Shown one piece after another: positions 8,649 to 17,434 of a stretch of 64,000 nt of DNA (positions are counted from its first letter, which is position 1; each line of letters opens with the position of its first letter). The position numbers were made by a program, and so were the translations under genes. Source of the stretch: Dyadobacter sp. MSC1_007 (lineage in GTDB: Bacteria > Bacteroidota > Bacteroidia > Cytophagales > Spirosomataceae); contig NZ_JAMOZL010000011.1 in assembly GCF_023667495.1 (NCBI RefSeq), positions 186,001 through 250,000 of the forward strand, read 5' to 3'. Below the pieces are notes generated by a model. It ran no database searches. It was not told the DNA's origin and saw nothing but the letters and a program-made list of their open reading frames with translations.

Positions 8649-11600
8649 CTAGTCTTCATTTTTCCGAACGTCGCGATTCGTAAAGTTAATCGAAAACACT
8701 GCACCTTTGTCACTGCTGTAATACACTTTGCCACCAATTTGTCGCGCGAGGTCATTAATCAGCTGCAAGCCCAGCGTAGTTGCGTTATTCAGATCAAAAT
8801 TTGCAGGCAAGCCTGGCCCATTGTCGGAGTAAACAAGCTGGTATCTTCCTTCGCCGGTCGGTCGGATCGACAGCCTGATCTCCCCGGATTCGACATGGGT
8901 AAATGCGTATTTAAATGAATTCGACAACAGTTCATTCAAGATCAGCCCAAGCGGAACAGCAGAATCGATATCCAGATGTAAATCAGGCACTTCTATGTCA
9001 ACAGTCACGGGTTTTTGACTTTGAAAAACGCTTTGTACCTGCCGGCTTAGATCGTTGACAAACTGTTTAAGGTCAATGGTGCTGAGATTTTCAAACTGGT
9101 AAAGGTTCTGGTGGATCAATGCGATGCTACGAACGCGGTTACGTCCCTCCTGCAATGCTTCACGGGCTGTTTCGTCTGTGAGTGTCTTGCTTTGCAATTC
9201 GAGCAGGCCGGAAATAACCTGTAAATTATTTTTTACCCGGTGATGGATTTCCTTCATAAGCACATCCTTTTCCAGCAATAAAGCGGACTGTTCCAACAGC
9301 GACCGTTGCAACTGCAAGGTACGTTCGTCTACCGTTTCTTCGAGCTTCTTCTTGTCGCGTGCGAGTTGCCTCAGCCGGTATTGGATAAGGAAATAAACCG
9401 CCAAAACAAACAGCAAAACGACCATCAATATAAACCACCATTGCAGATAGACCGGTTTTAACACCTGCAATGGAATGGCCAGTTCGGTCTTGTTCCAGGC
9501 ACCTTCCTTACTCTGGGCCTTTATGCGCAATGTGAAGTCACCATAAGGCAGTCCGCTAATCCGGACTGAGTTTTCACTGATGTAATTCCAGTTTTTATCG
9601 ACGCCTTCGATCTGATAGGCGTACCTGTGTCCTTCGTTTTTGGTAAAATCCAGCAATTGGAAGTCAATGGTAAAGAACTTATCGTCGGGTTCGAGCACGA
9701 TACGGCCCTTTTGCAACAGCTCGGTGGTTTTGTTGATCAGCTCGTTCCGTGCTCCTATAAACTGGTTGAATGCAATGATCCGCAATGGCACCTGGAGTTC
9801 GTAAATATCGGTCCTGAACTCCCGGGGATCGAAAGCATTTACGCCATTCAGCCCTCCGAAAAACAGCCGTCCGTCGGCCGCCCGGAACGAAGACGTGCGG
9901 TTGAACTCGTTGCTCGAAATGCCATCGACGGTCGTATACGTATTAACCGAAAAGGTTTTCCGGTTGAAGCGGACAAGCCCATAATCTGAACTGATCCAAA
10001 GGTTTTGAAATGCATCGGGCTCAATCCGGTACAGGACATCGGAGGGCAACCCGGCGGTAATATTGAATTGCCGGACCGCATTGGTTTTCGGGTCCCATTG
10101 GTAAAGACCTTCCCCATTGGTAGCTAGCCAGAATGCCCCGTCGGCCTCCGGGTACGCATCCATTAACGTCAATCCATTCAGAAAAGAGGATTGCAACCCC
10201 GTCATCGACCACGGATGGCTGCCTATTGGCGCAGGCTTGCCGGCAATCAATTTATAGAGGCCATTTTCCGCCACTGCCCACACCGCTCCTTTTTTGTCAT
10301 TAAAAAAACGATAAACAAACCTGGCCTCCGGCGCACCGGCAGCCACCGGCAATGAATCGAACCGGCTGGTGTTGGAATTGAACAATGAAAATCCCGTGGT
10401 TCGGCCGAGGAGCAAAATACTATCATTCAACGAATGCATGGCCCATATCTCCGTGCCAGCCCCGCCAGGAATGATGGTAGCCTGGTTTTTCAGTTCATCA
10501 TACACCGATAAAACATATCCGCCAGTGTAAAATTTCCGGTTGTGCCTCACTAATGCATAGTTGATCGCGTCGTGCCGTTTGGCCTGCATCTGGATCGCCT
10601 TCTGACGGAACGTATGTCCCCATATGTTGGCGAGTACCGTCCCGTCCCTGCCCGCATAAATTCCACGGGCTTGTCCATTAGGCTCTATCTTTTGTTGATT
10701 GGTGGAAAAATAAGGCTTAAACCGGTTCTTCTTTAAAGCTACCTGCATGACGCCCGCCGAAGTACAAAGCCAGAGGTTGTTCAGGCGGTCGGGAAAGAGG
10801 TTGTAAACGAACAGGTTCTCAAATCCTTTCAGCTCCGATCTGGCGAGCACTTTCACAAATGCGCGTTTATTCCAGAGATACAGCGCGTCGTTGGCATTGT
10901 AGAAATAGGATGCCGTGCCGCCGGTTGCAATACCGGCCTGGAACCAATATCGTCCGACGACGGGACCGAGGTTATACCGTTCGGGGTCGGGGATGTAATT
11001 CAGGTTGCCCTTTGTCGTCAACCGGTCGATGGCAAAATGATCGGGGTCGCCAGCTTTGTTGTAGGTAATTAAAACTTCTTTTTTGTCAGTAAAATCAATG
11101 GGTAACGACCTGAGAACGTCTTTCTGGCGGAAAGCGGTCACCGAGTCGGCGGTTATGTAAAATTGCGTTTCCTGGTTGGTCAACTTCAAAAGCGCCTTTT
11201 CACCGACGAAGGTATTGACAGGCCCGGTGGTGCGGTAAGCGGTGTAATCAGACTTGTCCCAGTCTTTCATTTCGTAACGCAGCCGGAAACCTTTTTTGGA
11301 TGAATATTTCCAGTAGCGAAAAGGAAATGCAGTCAGAAAACTGACCTCGTCCGTGCCGTCATTGGCGATCCAATACACGTCGCGTTCTTTGAAAGGCAGA
11401 TTCGCGAAAGCCTTTGTAAGCGTTTTGACCTGATGGGTGGTGGCGTCCATCACATCCACCTTTCCATTGGTAATGAGCTGAAAACCGGAACTGCCGTATT
11501 CAATAAAAAGGTTATTGGCATCATCCTTTGCCAGCTGCACCACTTTATTATCTTGCAGATTATTACGTTGCCTGGTAAAAAGGAGCGAATTGTTACCGTC

Positions 11601-11849
11601 GTAACGATTGAGGCCGTTGCGTGTTCCAAACCACAGAAATCCGGCGGCATCCTGCACGCCACAAAAGACCTCGTGGGAAGCCAGCCCGTCTTCAATGGAA
11701 AAGAGTCGTTTTGTAATCGTGTATTCAGCGTTTGCCTGCAAGGAATCTACTTGTGCCCAAAGCCTATCCCCCGCGGCCAGAACAGCAGCAAGCAACAACA
11801 AGCAGAAGTAAATAAGACGTCGCTTTGATAGCTGGTAAAGACCGTTCAT
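8649..11849 (-). CDS. Beta-propeller sensor histidine kinase (HisKA_2 type)
   Basis: A 1066-residue protein. The N-terminal signal/anchor spans about residues 8-32. Residues 45-680 hold two-component-regulator propeller repeats (GLASHEVFCGVQDAAGFLW, GLPSDVLYRIEPDAFQNLW), followed by a Y_Y_Y-type beta-sandwich (YQIEGVDKNW). A transmembrane helix at about 803-823 leads to a coiled coil and a HisKA_2 dimerisation domain with the phospho-acceptor His869 (EIHHRVKNN) and an HATPase domain (DNGPGLP). The propeller would sense a periplasmic ligand. Similar propellers are used in the hybrid sensors for glycans in Bacteroides, but here the kinase is of the HisKA_2 class and the regulator is the separate LytTR gene 6 bases downstream. 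Confidence 0.92.
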   Translation of the reverse strand: MNGLYQLSKRRLIYFCLLLLAAVLAAGDRLWAQVDSLQANAEYTITKRLFSIEDGLASHEVFCGVQDAAGFLWFGTRNGLNRYDGNNSLLFTRQRNNLQDNKVVQLAKDDANNLFIEYGSSGFQLITNGKVDVMDATTHQVKTLTKAFANLPFKERDVYWIANDGTDEVSFLTAFPFRYWKYSSKKGFRLRYEMKDWDKSDYTAYRTTGPVNTFVGEKALLKLTNQETQFYITADSVTAFRQKDVLRSLPIDFTDKKEVLITYNKAGDPDHFAIDRLTTKGNLNYIPDPERYNLGPVVGRYWFQAGIATGGTASYFYNANDALYLWNKRAFVKVLARSELKGFENLFVYNLFPDRLNNLWLCTSAGVMQVALKKNRFKPYFSTNQQKIEPNGQARGIYAGRDGTVLANIWGHTFRQKAIQMQAKRHDAINYALVRHNRKFYTGGYVLSVYDELKNQATIIPGGAGTEIWAMHSLNDSILLLGRTTGFSLFNSNTSRFDSLPVAAGAPEARFVYRFFNDKKGAVWAVAENGLYKLIAGKPAPIGSHPWSMTGLQSSFLNGLTLMDAYPEADGAFWLATNGEGLYQWDPKTNAVRQFNITAGLPSDVLYRIEPDAFQNLWISSDYGLVRFNRKTFSVNTYTTVDGISSNEFNRTSSFRAADGRLFFGGLNGVNAFDPREFRTDIYELQVPLRIIAFNQFIGARNELINKTTELLQKGRIVLEPDDKFFTIDFQLLDFTKNEGHRYAYQIEGVDKNWNYISENSVRISGLPYGDFTLRIKAQSKEGAWNKTELAIPLQVLKPVYLQWWFILMVVLLFVLAVYFLIQYRLRQLARDKKKLEETVDERTLQLQRSLLEQSALLLEKDVLMKEIHHRVKNNLQVISGLLELQSKTLTDETAREALQEGRNRVRSIALIHQNLYQFENLSTIDLKQFVNDLSRQVQSVFQSQKPVTVDIEVPDLHLDIDSAVPLGLILNELLSNSFKYAFTHVESGEIRLSIRPTGEGRYQLVYSDNGPGLPANFDLNNATTLGLQLINDLARQIGGKVYYSSDKGAVFSINFTNRDVRKNED

Positions 11850-11990
11850 TTCAAAGTTGGTGAAGCATTCCAGTTTGGGAGGAAAGGCAAAAAACCCAAG
11901 GTCAATAATACAACGATTTTAACTAAACGCAAATCAGAAAATGATGCGGAGAGCTTCTGAAAAGGCATTGTTAAAAATAAAGGTCTAAAA

Positions 11991-12022
11991 TTTGTGTAGT
12001 TAAATGACTTCATATATATTTG
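11991..12022 (+). promoter_or_regulatory. Bacteroidota promoter of the ArsR operon
   Basis: TTTG at 11991-11994 and TATATTTG at 12015-12022 are separated by exactly 20 bases, a full match to the Bacteroidota -33/-7 consensus. The ArsR start codon at 12041 is 18 bases after the -7 box, implying a leader of only about a dozen bases. Confidence 0.75.
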
Positions 12023-12036
12023 TAGTCAAATAACTA
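11997..12036. promoter_or_regulatory. Two ArsR operator palindromes overlapping the promoter
   Basis: TAGTTAAATGACTT (11997-12010) and TAGTCAAATAACTA (12023-12036) share the dyad pattern TAGTyAAATrACT and start 26 bases apart, about two and a half helical turns. The first lies between the -33 and -7 boxes and the second just after the -7 box. This is the expected layout for autorepression by the ArsR protein encoded directly downstream. Confidence 0.65.
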
Positions 12037-12040
12037 CGCA

Positions 12041-12364
12041 ATGAACTTAAGACGAGACGTATTTCAAGCCATAGCCGACCCGACCAGAAGGGCTATACTT
12101 CTGTTGGTCGCAACCCAGACTATGACAGCGGGCGCGATTGCGTCCAACTTTGATACCGCCAGACCGACAGTGTCCAAACACCTGCAAATACTGACGGAGT
12201 GCGAATTGCTGGAACAGCAGCAAAACGGCCGGGAGATCTATTATCACATTAATGCAAAAAAAATGAAAGAGGTAGCCGACTTCATCGAACCGTTCCGCAC
12301 GATGTGGGATGACAGGTTCAACAAACTAGAAGCCATTATGAAAAACTACAAATCGGAAAAATAG
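12041..12364 (+). CDS. ArsR-family transcriptional repressor
   Basis: A 107-residue winged-helix protein: [18 protein letters not shown] opening, recognition helix region [19 protein letters not shown] and a wing ([12 protein letters not shown]). It lacks the ELCVCDL metal motif of ArsR/SmtB sensors and matches the non-metal subgroup that accompanies SRPBCC (AHSA1) genes. It leads a five-gene operon, with the next gene starting 6 bases after its stop. Two palindromes in its promoter point to autorepression. The ligand that relieves repression is unknown. Confidence 0.92.
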   Translation: MNLRRDVFQAIADPTRRAILLLVATQTMTAGAIASNFDTARPTVSKHLQILTECELLEQQQNGREIYYHINAKKMKEVADFIEPFRTMWDDRFNKLEAIMKNYKSEK

Positions 12365-12370
12365 TCCACC

Positions 12371-12838
12371 ATGGAACGAAAAACGAAGATTGCTGCCGAA
12401 GAAGGCAAACAGGAACTGGTAATTACAAGAGAATTCGATCTGCCGTTGGATCTGCTTTTCAAGGCCTACGTCGAGCCAGATATTTTTGAACAATGGATGG
12501 GCACCAAAGTGGTGAAATTGGAAAGCAGGAAGCATGGCAGCTACCAGTTCGAAACGTCCGATCCGCAAGGAAATGTGGTGGTCAAAGCCAATGGGGTGTT
12601 CCCGGAATTTATTGAAAACCAGAAAATCACGCGGACGTTTGAGATGGAAAATACGCCGTTCGCCGTCCAGCTGGAATTCCTGGAATTTGAAAAGCTTACC
12701 GACGCTACCAGCAAGCTAACGATGCAAATCGTGTTCAGATCGGTCGAGCTGCGGGACCAGTTGCTGAAACTGCCCTTCGCGCAAGGCATTAACATGGCCC
12801 ATAACCGGTTGCAGGAAACAGTCAATAAATTAAAATAA
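12371..12838 (+). CDS. SRPBCC (AHSA1-type) domain protein
   Basis: A 155-residue single-domain START-like protein. The opening LVITREFDLPLDLLFKAYVEPDIFEQWMG is the standard AHSA1/SRPBCC start, followed by the helix-grip core (YQFETSDPQGN, FEMENTPFAVQLEFLEF). Such proteins hold a hydrophobic cavity and may bind a small lipophilic molecule; no enzymatic residue is evident. Pairing with an ArsR repressor is a widespread arrangement, suggesting that it handles a ligand or stress to which the repressor responds. Confidence 0.88.
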   Translation: MERKTKIAAEEGKQELVITREFDLPLDLLFKAYVEPDIFEQWMGTKVVKLESRKHGSYQFETSDPQGNVVVKANGVFPEFIENQKITRTFEMENTPFAVQLEFLEFEKLTDATSKLTMQIVFRSVELRDQLLKLPFAQGINMAHNRLQETVNKLK

Positions 12839-12859
12839 CCACTTATCAAACTACAACTC

Positions 12860-13243
12860 ATGACAAAGAGAAACAGAATTATCTACTGGATTGCGACCGT
12901 CTGGCTCGCGTTGGGAATGACTTCCACAGGAATCGTGCAGCTTATGAAAATCGACGAAGAAGTTGCCCTTATGAATCGCCTGGGCTACCCCGCCTACTTC
13001 CTGACGATCATCGGCGTTTGGAAATTACTGGGAGTTATTGCTATACTTATCCCCAGATTCCCGCTCGTCAAAGAATGGGCTTACGCGGGTTTTGTATTTA
13101 CGATGTCGGGCGCTGTTTTCTCGCATTTAATTGTGGGTGATGAGGCCAAAGAGCTTTTTGGGCCAGTGTTATTGATCGTCCTGAGCGTGGTATCCTGGTA
13201 TTTCAGACCCGCAGACCGAAGACTTATTTCTCTAAATCAATAA
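12860..13243 (+). CDS. DoxX-like membrane protein
   Basis: A 127-residue protein with four hydrophobic helices (about residues 7-27, 45-65, 75-95 and 99-119) and the family signature GYPAYFLTIIGVWKLLGVIA. It is an inner-membrane DoxX-like protein; some relatives take part in thiosulphate or quinone chemistry, but most, including this subgroup, have no assigned role. It follows the SRPBCC gene by 21 bases within the ArsR-led operon. Confidence 0.88.
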   Translation: MTKRNRIIYWIATVWLALGMTSTGIVQLMKIDEEVALMNRLGYPAYFLTIIGVWKLLGVIAILIPRFPLVKEWAYAGFVFTMSGAVFSHLIVGDEAKELFGPVLLIVLSVVSWYFRPADRRLISLNQ

Positions 13244-13249
13244 ACTATT

Positions 13250-13807
13250 ATGAAAAAAGACCTACCTGCCGAACGCCGTGAGGAATTATTAAGCCTGCTC
13301 AAAACCCGTTTTGAGAAAAACATGAACCGCCATAAAGGCATTGACTGGGCCAAGGTCCAGGCCAGGCTTGAAGCTGACACAGCAAAACTATGGACGGTGA
13401 ATGAAATGGAGGAGACCGGCGGCGAGCCGGATGTTGTAGCCCAGGATAAAAAGACCGGGGAGTATATCATTTATGATTGTTCTCCCGAAACGCCCAAAGA
13501 CCGCAGGAGCCTTTGCTACGACAGGCAAGCGCTGGATGCGCGGAAAGCAAACAAACCTGAAAATAGCGCCATGGATTTGGCCGCAGAAATGGGTATCGAG
13601 TTGCTTACCGAAGAGCAATATCAGGATTTGCAACAGCTTGGAAACTTTGATACCAAAACGTCGAGCTGGCTGGCCACGCCTGCCGATGTCAGGAAAGCCG
13701 GGGGCGCTATATTTGGCGACCGTCGCTTCGGAAGGGTCTTCATTTATCACAACGGCGCCGACTCCTATTATGCGGCCAGGGGATTCAGGGGATCGGTAAG
13801 AGTTTAG
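13250..13807 (+). CDS. DUF4256 family protein
   Basis: A 185-residue cytoplasmic protein covering the whole DUF4256 family: LLSLLKTRFEKNMNRHKGI near the start, GGEPDVVAQDKKTGEYIIYDCS in the middle and FGDRRFGRVFIYHNGADSYYAARGFRG at the end. Function is unknown. It starts 6 bases after the DoxX gene in the ArsR operon. Its stop codon lies inside a short TTTAGAGTT repeat array that separates it from the next gene. Confidence 0.88.
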   Translation: MKKDLPAERREELLSLLKTRFEKNMNRHKGIDWAKVQARLEADTAKLWTVNEMEETGGEPDVVAQDKKTGEYIIYDCSPETPKDRRSLCYDRQALDARKANKPENSAMDLAAEMGIELLTEEQYQDLQQLGNFDTKTSSWLATPADVRKAGGAIFGDRRFGRVFIYHNGADSYYAARGFRGSVRV

Positions 13808-13834
13808 AGTTTTTAGAGTTGAAAGTTTAGAGTT
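13802..13834. repeat. Short TTTAGAGTT repeat array
   Basis: TTTAGAGTT occurs at 13803-13811, 13812-13820 and 13826-13834, the first two copies directly adjacent. The array overlaps the stop codon of the DUF4256 gene and ends 16 bases before the next start codon. It contains no hairpin. Confidence 0.6.
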
Positions 13835-13849
13835 CAAATAAATAGGACT

Positions 13850-14440
13850 ATGGAAGCTGTCAGGAACCCGAAAGTTGATTTCTTTTTCAATAAGGCCAAA
13901 CAGTGGCAGGAAGAGTTTGAGAAACTGAGAATGATCGCGCTCGATTGTGGGCTTAACGAAGAATTGAAATGGGGTTGCCCGTGCTACACATTTCATAAAA
14001 GTAACATCGTGCTTATACACGGATTCAAGGAATACTGCGCCTTTCTGTTTTTCAAAGGGGCATTACTCAACGATTCGGATGGTATGCTCATACAACAAAC
14101 GGAAAACGTGCAGGCAGCCAGGCAGATCAGGTTCACCAGCCTCCGTGAAATCACAGACTCGGAAGCTGCATTGAAAGCTTATATTTATGAGGCCATCGAG
14201 GTGGAAAAAGCCGGGCTAAAAGTCGAATTGAAGAAGACGAGGGAATTTGCAATGGCCGAAGAGTTTGAAAGTAAATTGAATGAACTGCCTGCGCTGAAAA
14301 CGGCTTTCTACGCATTAACACCCGGCCGGCAACGGGGCTATTTATTGCATTTCTCTCAGGCCAAACAATCCAAAACCCGGGAGGCCAGGGTTGAAAAATG
14401 CATCCCACAAATCATGGACGGAAAGGGGCTGGAAGACTAA
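13850..14440 (+). CDS. DUF1801 / YdeI-like (OmpD-associated) protein
   Basis: A 196-residue protein with a DUF1801 domain at about residues 20-110 (LNEELKWGCPCYTF, VLIHGFKEYCAFLFFKGALL) and a YdeI/OmdA-type tail (LPALKTAFYALTPGRQRGYLLHFSQAKQSKTREARVEKC, split over residues 145-185). The GRQRGY segment is the hallmark of the tail. The family is cytoplasmic and of unknown biochemistry; the bacteriocin-protection label in databases rests on distant members. It is the last gene of the ArsR operon and faces an AraC gene 16 bases away. Confidence 0.87.
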   Translation: MEAVRNPKVDFFFNKAKQWQEEFEKLRMIALDCGLNEELKWGCPCYTFHKSNIVLIHGFKEYCAFLFFKGALLNDSDGMLIQQTENVQAARQIRFTSLREITDSEAALKAYIYEAIEVEKAGLKVELKKTREFAMAEEFESKLNELPALKTAFYALTPGRQRGYLLHFSQAKQSKTREARVEKCIPQIMDGKGLED

Positions 14441-14456
14441 GCTACGGTGAAAAAGC

Positions 14457-15473
14457 TTATTCGCATGCTTTCCTGAAACCTAGTGGGGACACACCACTCC
14501 ATTGCTTGAATGCCTTTCCAAACGTCGCAGGATCGCTATAACCAAGTCTGTAAGAAATCTCCGAAACAGTGAGTTCGCCATGTCTTAACAATGCGGAAGC
14601 GACTTCGTATTTCACAGCATCGGTAAGTTCGCGGTATGACGTATTCTCTTTTTGTAATTTTCGCTGTAAAGTGCGGGTAGTGATGTTCAAGGTGAGTGCG
14701 ATGCTTTCCAGTTGGGGAAAATCGGACTCGTAGTTGTTGAGCATAACTTCCTTCACTTTTACACTGAAACGGGCCCCTTCCTGCGATTCCTGAACTTTTT
14801 CGCGCAGCATCGCTTCCATCGCAGAATTGAGCTGCGGATTGTGCCCCAGCACCGGCAACTGCAAACTCGCCCTGTCAAATACAATGCAACTACGCGACCG
14901 GTTGAAAACCGGCCTGCACCTGAATATCCTTTCATGTTCCGAAACATCAGATACGGCCGGGTATTTGTAAGAAACCTTCAACGGATAGCTCGACCGGCCT
15001 GAAAGCACTTTAATAAAGTTTACAGCGGCTGCGAAAGAGATGTCCACACCGTGCCTTGCCGTCTCCGGCGAAATATCGTCCCAAAGCTGCACCGGCTCAA
15101 AATACAGCCGGATTTCGTGGTTATCTTCTTCAAAACTGAAATCGTAGAGTGCAGTGAACGTCCGGGTGAACTGAATGATCTTTTTGAAAGCCGAAAGCAC
15201 ATCGCTGGCGCTGTATTGCAAGTGCCCGGCCGGGCCGATAATGGGTGGCGTTGCCTGTTCGCCCAAGTGCAGGCCCATGTTTTTATCGCCGGTAATATGC
15301 AGCAAGGCTTCCATGATACCAATATTGGTTTCGAGGGACACCTTCATTTCGTGATTGTCCAGATCTTGCGGGCTAATTTTTCCTGCTCTGCAAATGGAGG
15401 CAATGTCAGCGTCGCTTTTCGCTCCAAGCAGGATAAGGTTTCTCATGACCGGCATGATGACCCAGTATTGCAT
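14457..15473 (-). CDS. AraC-family regulator with arabinose-operon-regulator-type N-domain
   Basis: A 338-residue protein. Residues 20-205 match the N-terminal domain of the OruR/PF12625 type (ETNIGIMEALLHITGDKNMGLHLGE), and residues 240-335 hold two helix-turn-helix motifs of the AraC class (LESIALTLNITTRTLQRKLQKE, then VSEISYRLGYSDPATFGKAFKQWSG). The first Met segment may be longer than the real protein. It is convergent with the ArsR operon and 61 bases downstream of a membrane-protein gene on its own strand. Ligand and targets are unknown. Confidence 0.88.
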   Translation of the reverse strand: MQYWVIMPVMRNLILLGAKSDADIASICRAGKISPQDLDNHEMKVSLETNIGIMEALLHITGDKNMGLHLGEQATPPIIGPAGHLQYSASDVLSAFKKIIQFTRTFTALYDFSFEEDNHEIRLYFEPVQLWDDISPETARHGVDISFAAAVNFIKVLSGRSSYPLKVSYKYPAVSDVSEHERIFRCRPVFNRSRSCIVFDRASLQLPVLGHNPQLNSAMEAMLREKVQESQEGARFSVKVKEVMLNNYESDFPQLESIALTLNITTRTLQRKLQKENTSYRELTDAVKYEVASALLRHGELTVSEISYRLGYSDPATFGKAFKQWSGVSPLGFRKACE

Positions 15474-15534
15474 AATATCGTCGTCTTGCGTGAATCCTTT
15501 CCCGGCAATTTACAAATTTTGGGAAAGTAATTCC

Positions 15535-16203
15535 TTAGCGCCTCACGACGAATACAATACCCGCAACGAGAACAAATAGAATCGAAAACAACAGGTAAAT
15601 ATTAAGTCCAATTTCTGCCAGCATATTCATTCCGGCAATGTTTCCAGCGGCGTCAAGCAGCGTCCCGGCTCCTGTAATGACTCCCAATACACCGAGGGTC
15701 CTGCTTTCACTGTACAAAAAACGGCCAGCACCGGCAAACCACACCGCGGCAAAAATGGCTTCCAGGATATTCCAGAACCCTTTGGTCACGATGGCTGTAA
15801 GGGCAACAAAAACGATCTCGATGGTCTCTTTTGACGTTCCTTCGGCCGTAAGATGCAGTTGCAGCAGCGATTCCCATGTTACGGCAAGTGCAGCCGCACC
15901 CATTGCCCCAACAAGTACATAGGCAAGGCCACTCGCGGTAAATGTACCCAGCCACGGTGAGCGGAATTTGTATTGCTGATGACAATACATGACCAGTGGC
16001 AACAGCAGCAAATAGTAGCCAAACATATCGAGTATGTTAAACCAATACGCGGCCCTATAGTGCGCTGCGTAATAAAGGACAAGTTGCGGGTTAGAAAACG
16101 CTTCAAAGTCGTAATCGACGGCGATAGCGCCCACAGCAAGACAAGCAATCGATAATATTGCTGAGAGAATACAAATGAAACCGACAAGGGTACGATAATT
16201 CAT
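15535..16203 (-). CDS. Integral membrane protein, DUF4386-like
   Basis: A 222-residue protein with about six hydrophobic helices, for example residues 5-27, 55-75, 85-110, 130-150, 170-190 and 198-218. The overall plan, with a first helix ILSAILSIACLAVGA and a long loop bearing YYAAHYRAAYW, resembles DUF4386 membrane proteins, but the match is by general look only. No transport or enzyme motif is visible. It shares the strand with the AraC gene downstream, which may or may not regulate it. Confidence 0.7.
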   Translation of the reverse strand: MNYRTLVGFICILSAILSIACLAVGAIAVDYDFEAFSNPQLVLYYAAHYRAAYWFNILDMFGYYLLLLPLVMYCHQQYKFRSPWLGTFTASGLAYVLVGAMGAAALAVTWESLLQLHLTAEGTSKETIEIVFVALTAIVTKGFWNILEAIFAAVWFAGAGRFLYSESRTLGVLGVITGAGTLLDAAGNIAGMNMLAEIGLNIYLLFSILFVLVAGIVFVVRR

Positions 16204-16370
16204 GGCTAGCAGATTTTAAAATGGAGGTAATGCGAAGATTTCCCCTGAACTATTTTTTTTTACAAAACTAGGACAGGACGAAAGCTTGCATGATGCTGCA
16301 TCGCGACAAAATAGAGGGAGTTTACGACAGGCGGAGACCGGTGTTGCATGCGCTAATCAACCTAATCACG

Positions 16371-16378
16371 TACTTTTG
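16371..16378 (+). promoter_or_regulatory. Possible -7 promoter element of the 16408 AraC gene
   Basis: TACTTTTG matches TAnnTTTG and ends 29 bases before the start codon. The nearest TTG (16344-16346) is 24 bases upstream, slightly longer than the usual 19-21. Confidence 0.45.
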
Positions 16379-16407
16379 GATTGATAACACTAACCTCCGT
16401 TTAAAGC

Positions 16408-17328
16408 ATGGCATCGCGTGATGTGGCGGTCAAGGACCTGCATGAGTTGTATGAAAAAATGGGACTTCCACTGAGTCCTGTCGATGCTTCATCTGGCTTT
16501 ACGGTCCATTTTCTTCAGGATACATTTAAAGAATTTCCTTTTACCTCTGTCCCGTTCCGTCCCAACTATTTCAGTTTCCTCTTTATCCGCGAAGCATACG
16601 GGAAATACACCATCGACGACCAGGCCTTTGAAGTGCAGCCGGGAACGGTCTATTTCACCAATCCGGGTAATTATCGCATATTCGAATGGCATGCCATCCA
16701 GGATACTTGCCTCATCACGTTTAATGAAGCTTATCTCAAAGAAAATGTACATGAGGATGTGTACCGCGACTTTTCTTTCCTACTTACTGAAACGGTCCAT
16801 CCGCGGGTGCTGACGCAGGAACAGTTTACGGTAGTCAGACAATTGTATGAGCTCATACACCGCGAATACCTGGGTGATTCACCGTACAGGAACAAGCTTA
16901 TTGGCGGCCTGATGGTCGCACTGCTACTGAAAGTAAAAGAGTATTTCTTTCAGGACTATAACCCAATTTATGAAGGCAACAGAAGTTCTCAGATCGTCAA
17001 AATCTTTAAAAGGCACCTGGAACAACATTTCAGGGACCTTGTCAACGGTAAAGCGCAAATGCCTTTAAGGGTACAAGATTATGCCGATATGCAGGCATTG
17101 CATGTGAACTATCTTTCGAGCGTGATCAGCAGCAAAACAGGGAAATCGATCAGTGCCTGGATTGCCGATAAAACCGTCACTGAGGCCAAAGTAATGCTGC
17201 AAAACCCTGAATTGAGCATCAAAGAGATCGCCATAAGGCTTGGCTTCCTGGAATCGCCGCATTTCAGCAATTATTTCAAAAAACACGCAGGCACGAGTCC
17301 GGCCGACTACCGGAAACTGCAAGTTTAA
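16408..17328 (+). CDS. AraC-family transcriptional regulator
   Basis: A 306-residue protein with a cupin-like N-terminal half (FLFIREAYGKYTIDDQAFEVQPGTVYF) and a C-terminal AraC HTH pair at about residues 205-305 (VQDYADMQALHVNYLSSVIS, IKEIAIRLGFLESPHFSNYFKKHAG). It lies 106 bases upstream of an SDR gene on the same strand; adjacent AraC/SDR pairs are common in Bacteroidota, and the SDR is its most obvious candidate target. The inducer is unknown. Confidence 0.9.
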   Translation: MASRDVAVKDLHELYEKMGLPLSPVDASSGFTVHFLQDTFKEFPFTSVPFRPNYFSFLFIREAYGKYTIDDQAFEVQPGTVYFTNPGNYRIFEWHAIQDTCLITFNEAYLKENVHEDVYRDFSFLLTETVHPRVLTQEQFTVVRQLYELIHREYLGDSPYRNKLIGGLMVALLLKVKEYFFQDYNPIYEGNRSSQIVKIFKRHLEQHFRDLVNGKAQMPLRVQDYADMQALHVNYLSSVISSKTGKSISAWIADKTVTEAKVMLQNPELSIKEIAIRLGFLESPHFSNYFKKHAGTSPADYRKLQV

Positions 17329-17434
17329 TACCTCATCTTAGAATTTTGCATCTCTTCCTATAATCCTTGTACGTTACAGGCGCCGCTCATCCGCCAACTT
17401 TGTTTCATCGAATTCAACGAAAAAACAAAGTCTT

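Noticed and set aside
13388-14020. 210-codon frame antisense across two operon genes
   Set aside because: It spans the boundary of two recognisable plus-strand genes and encodes nothing recognisable.
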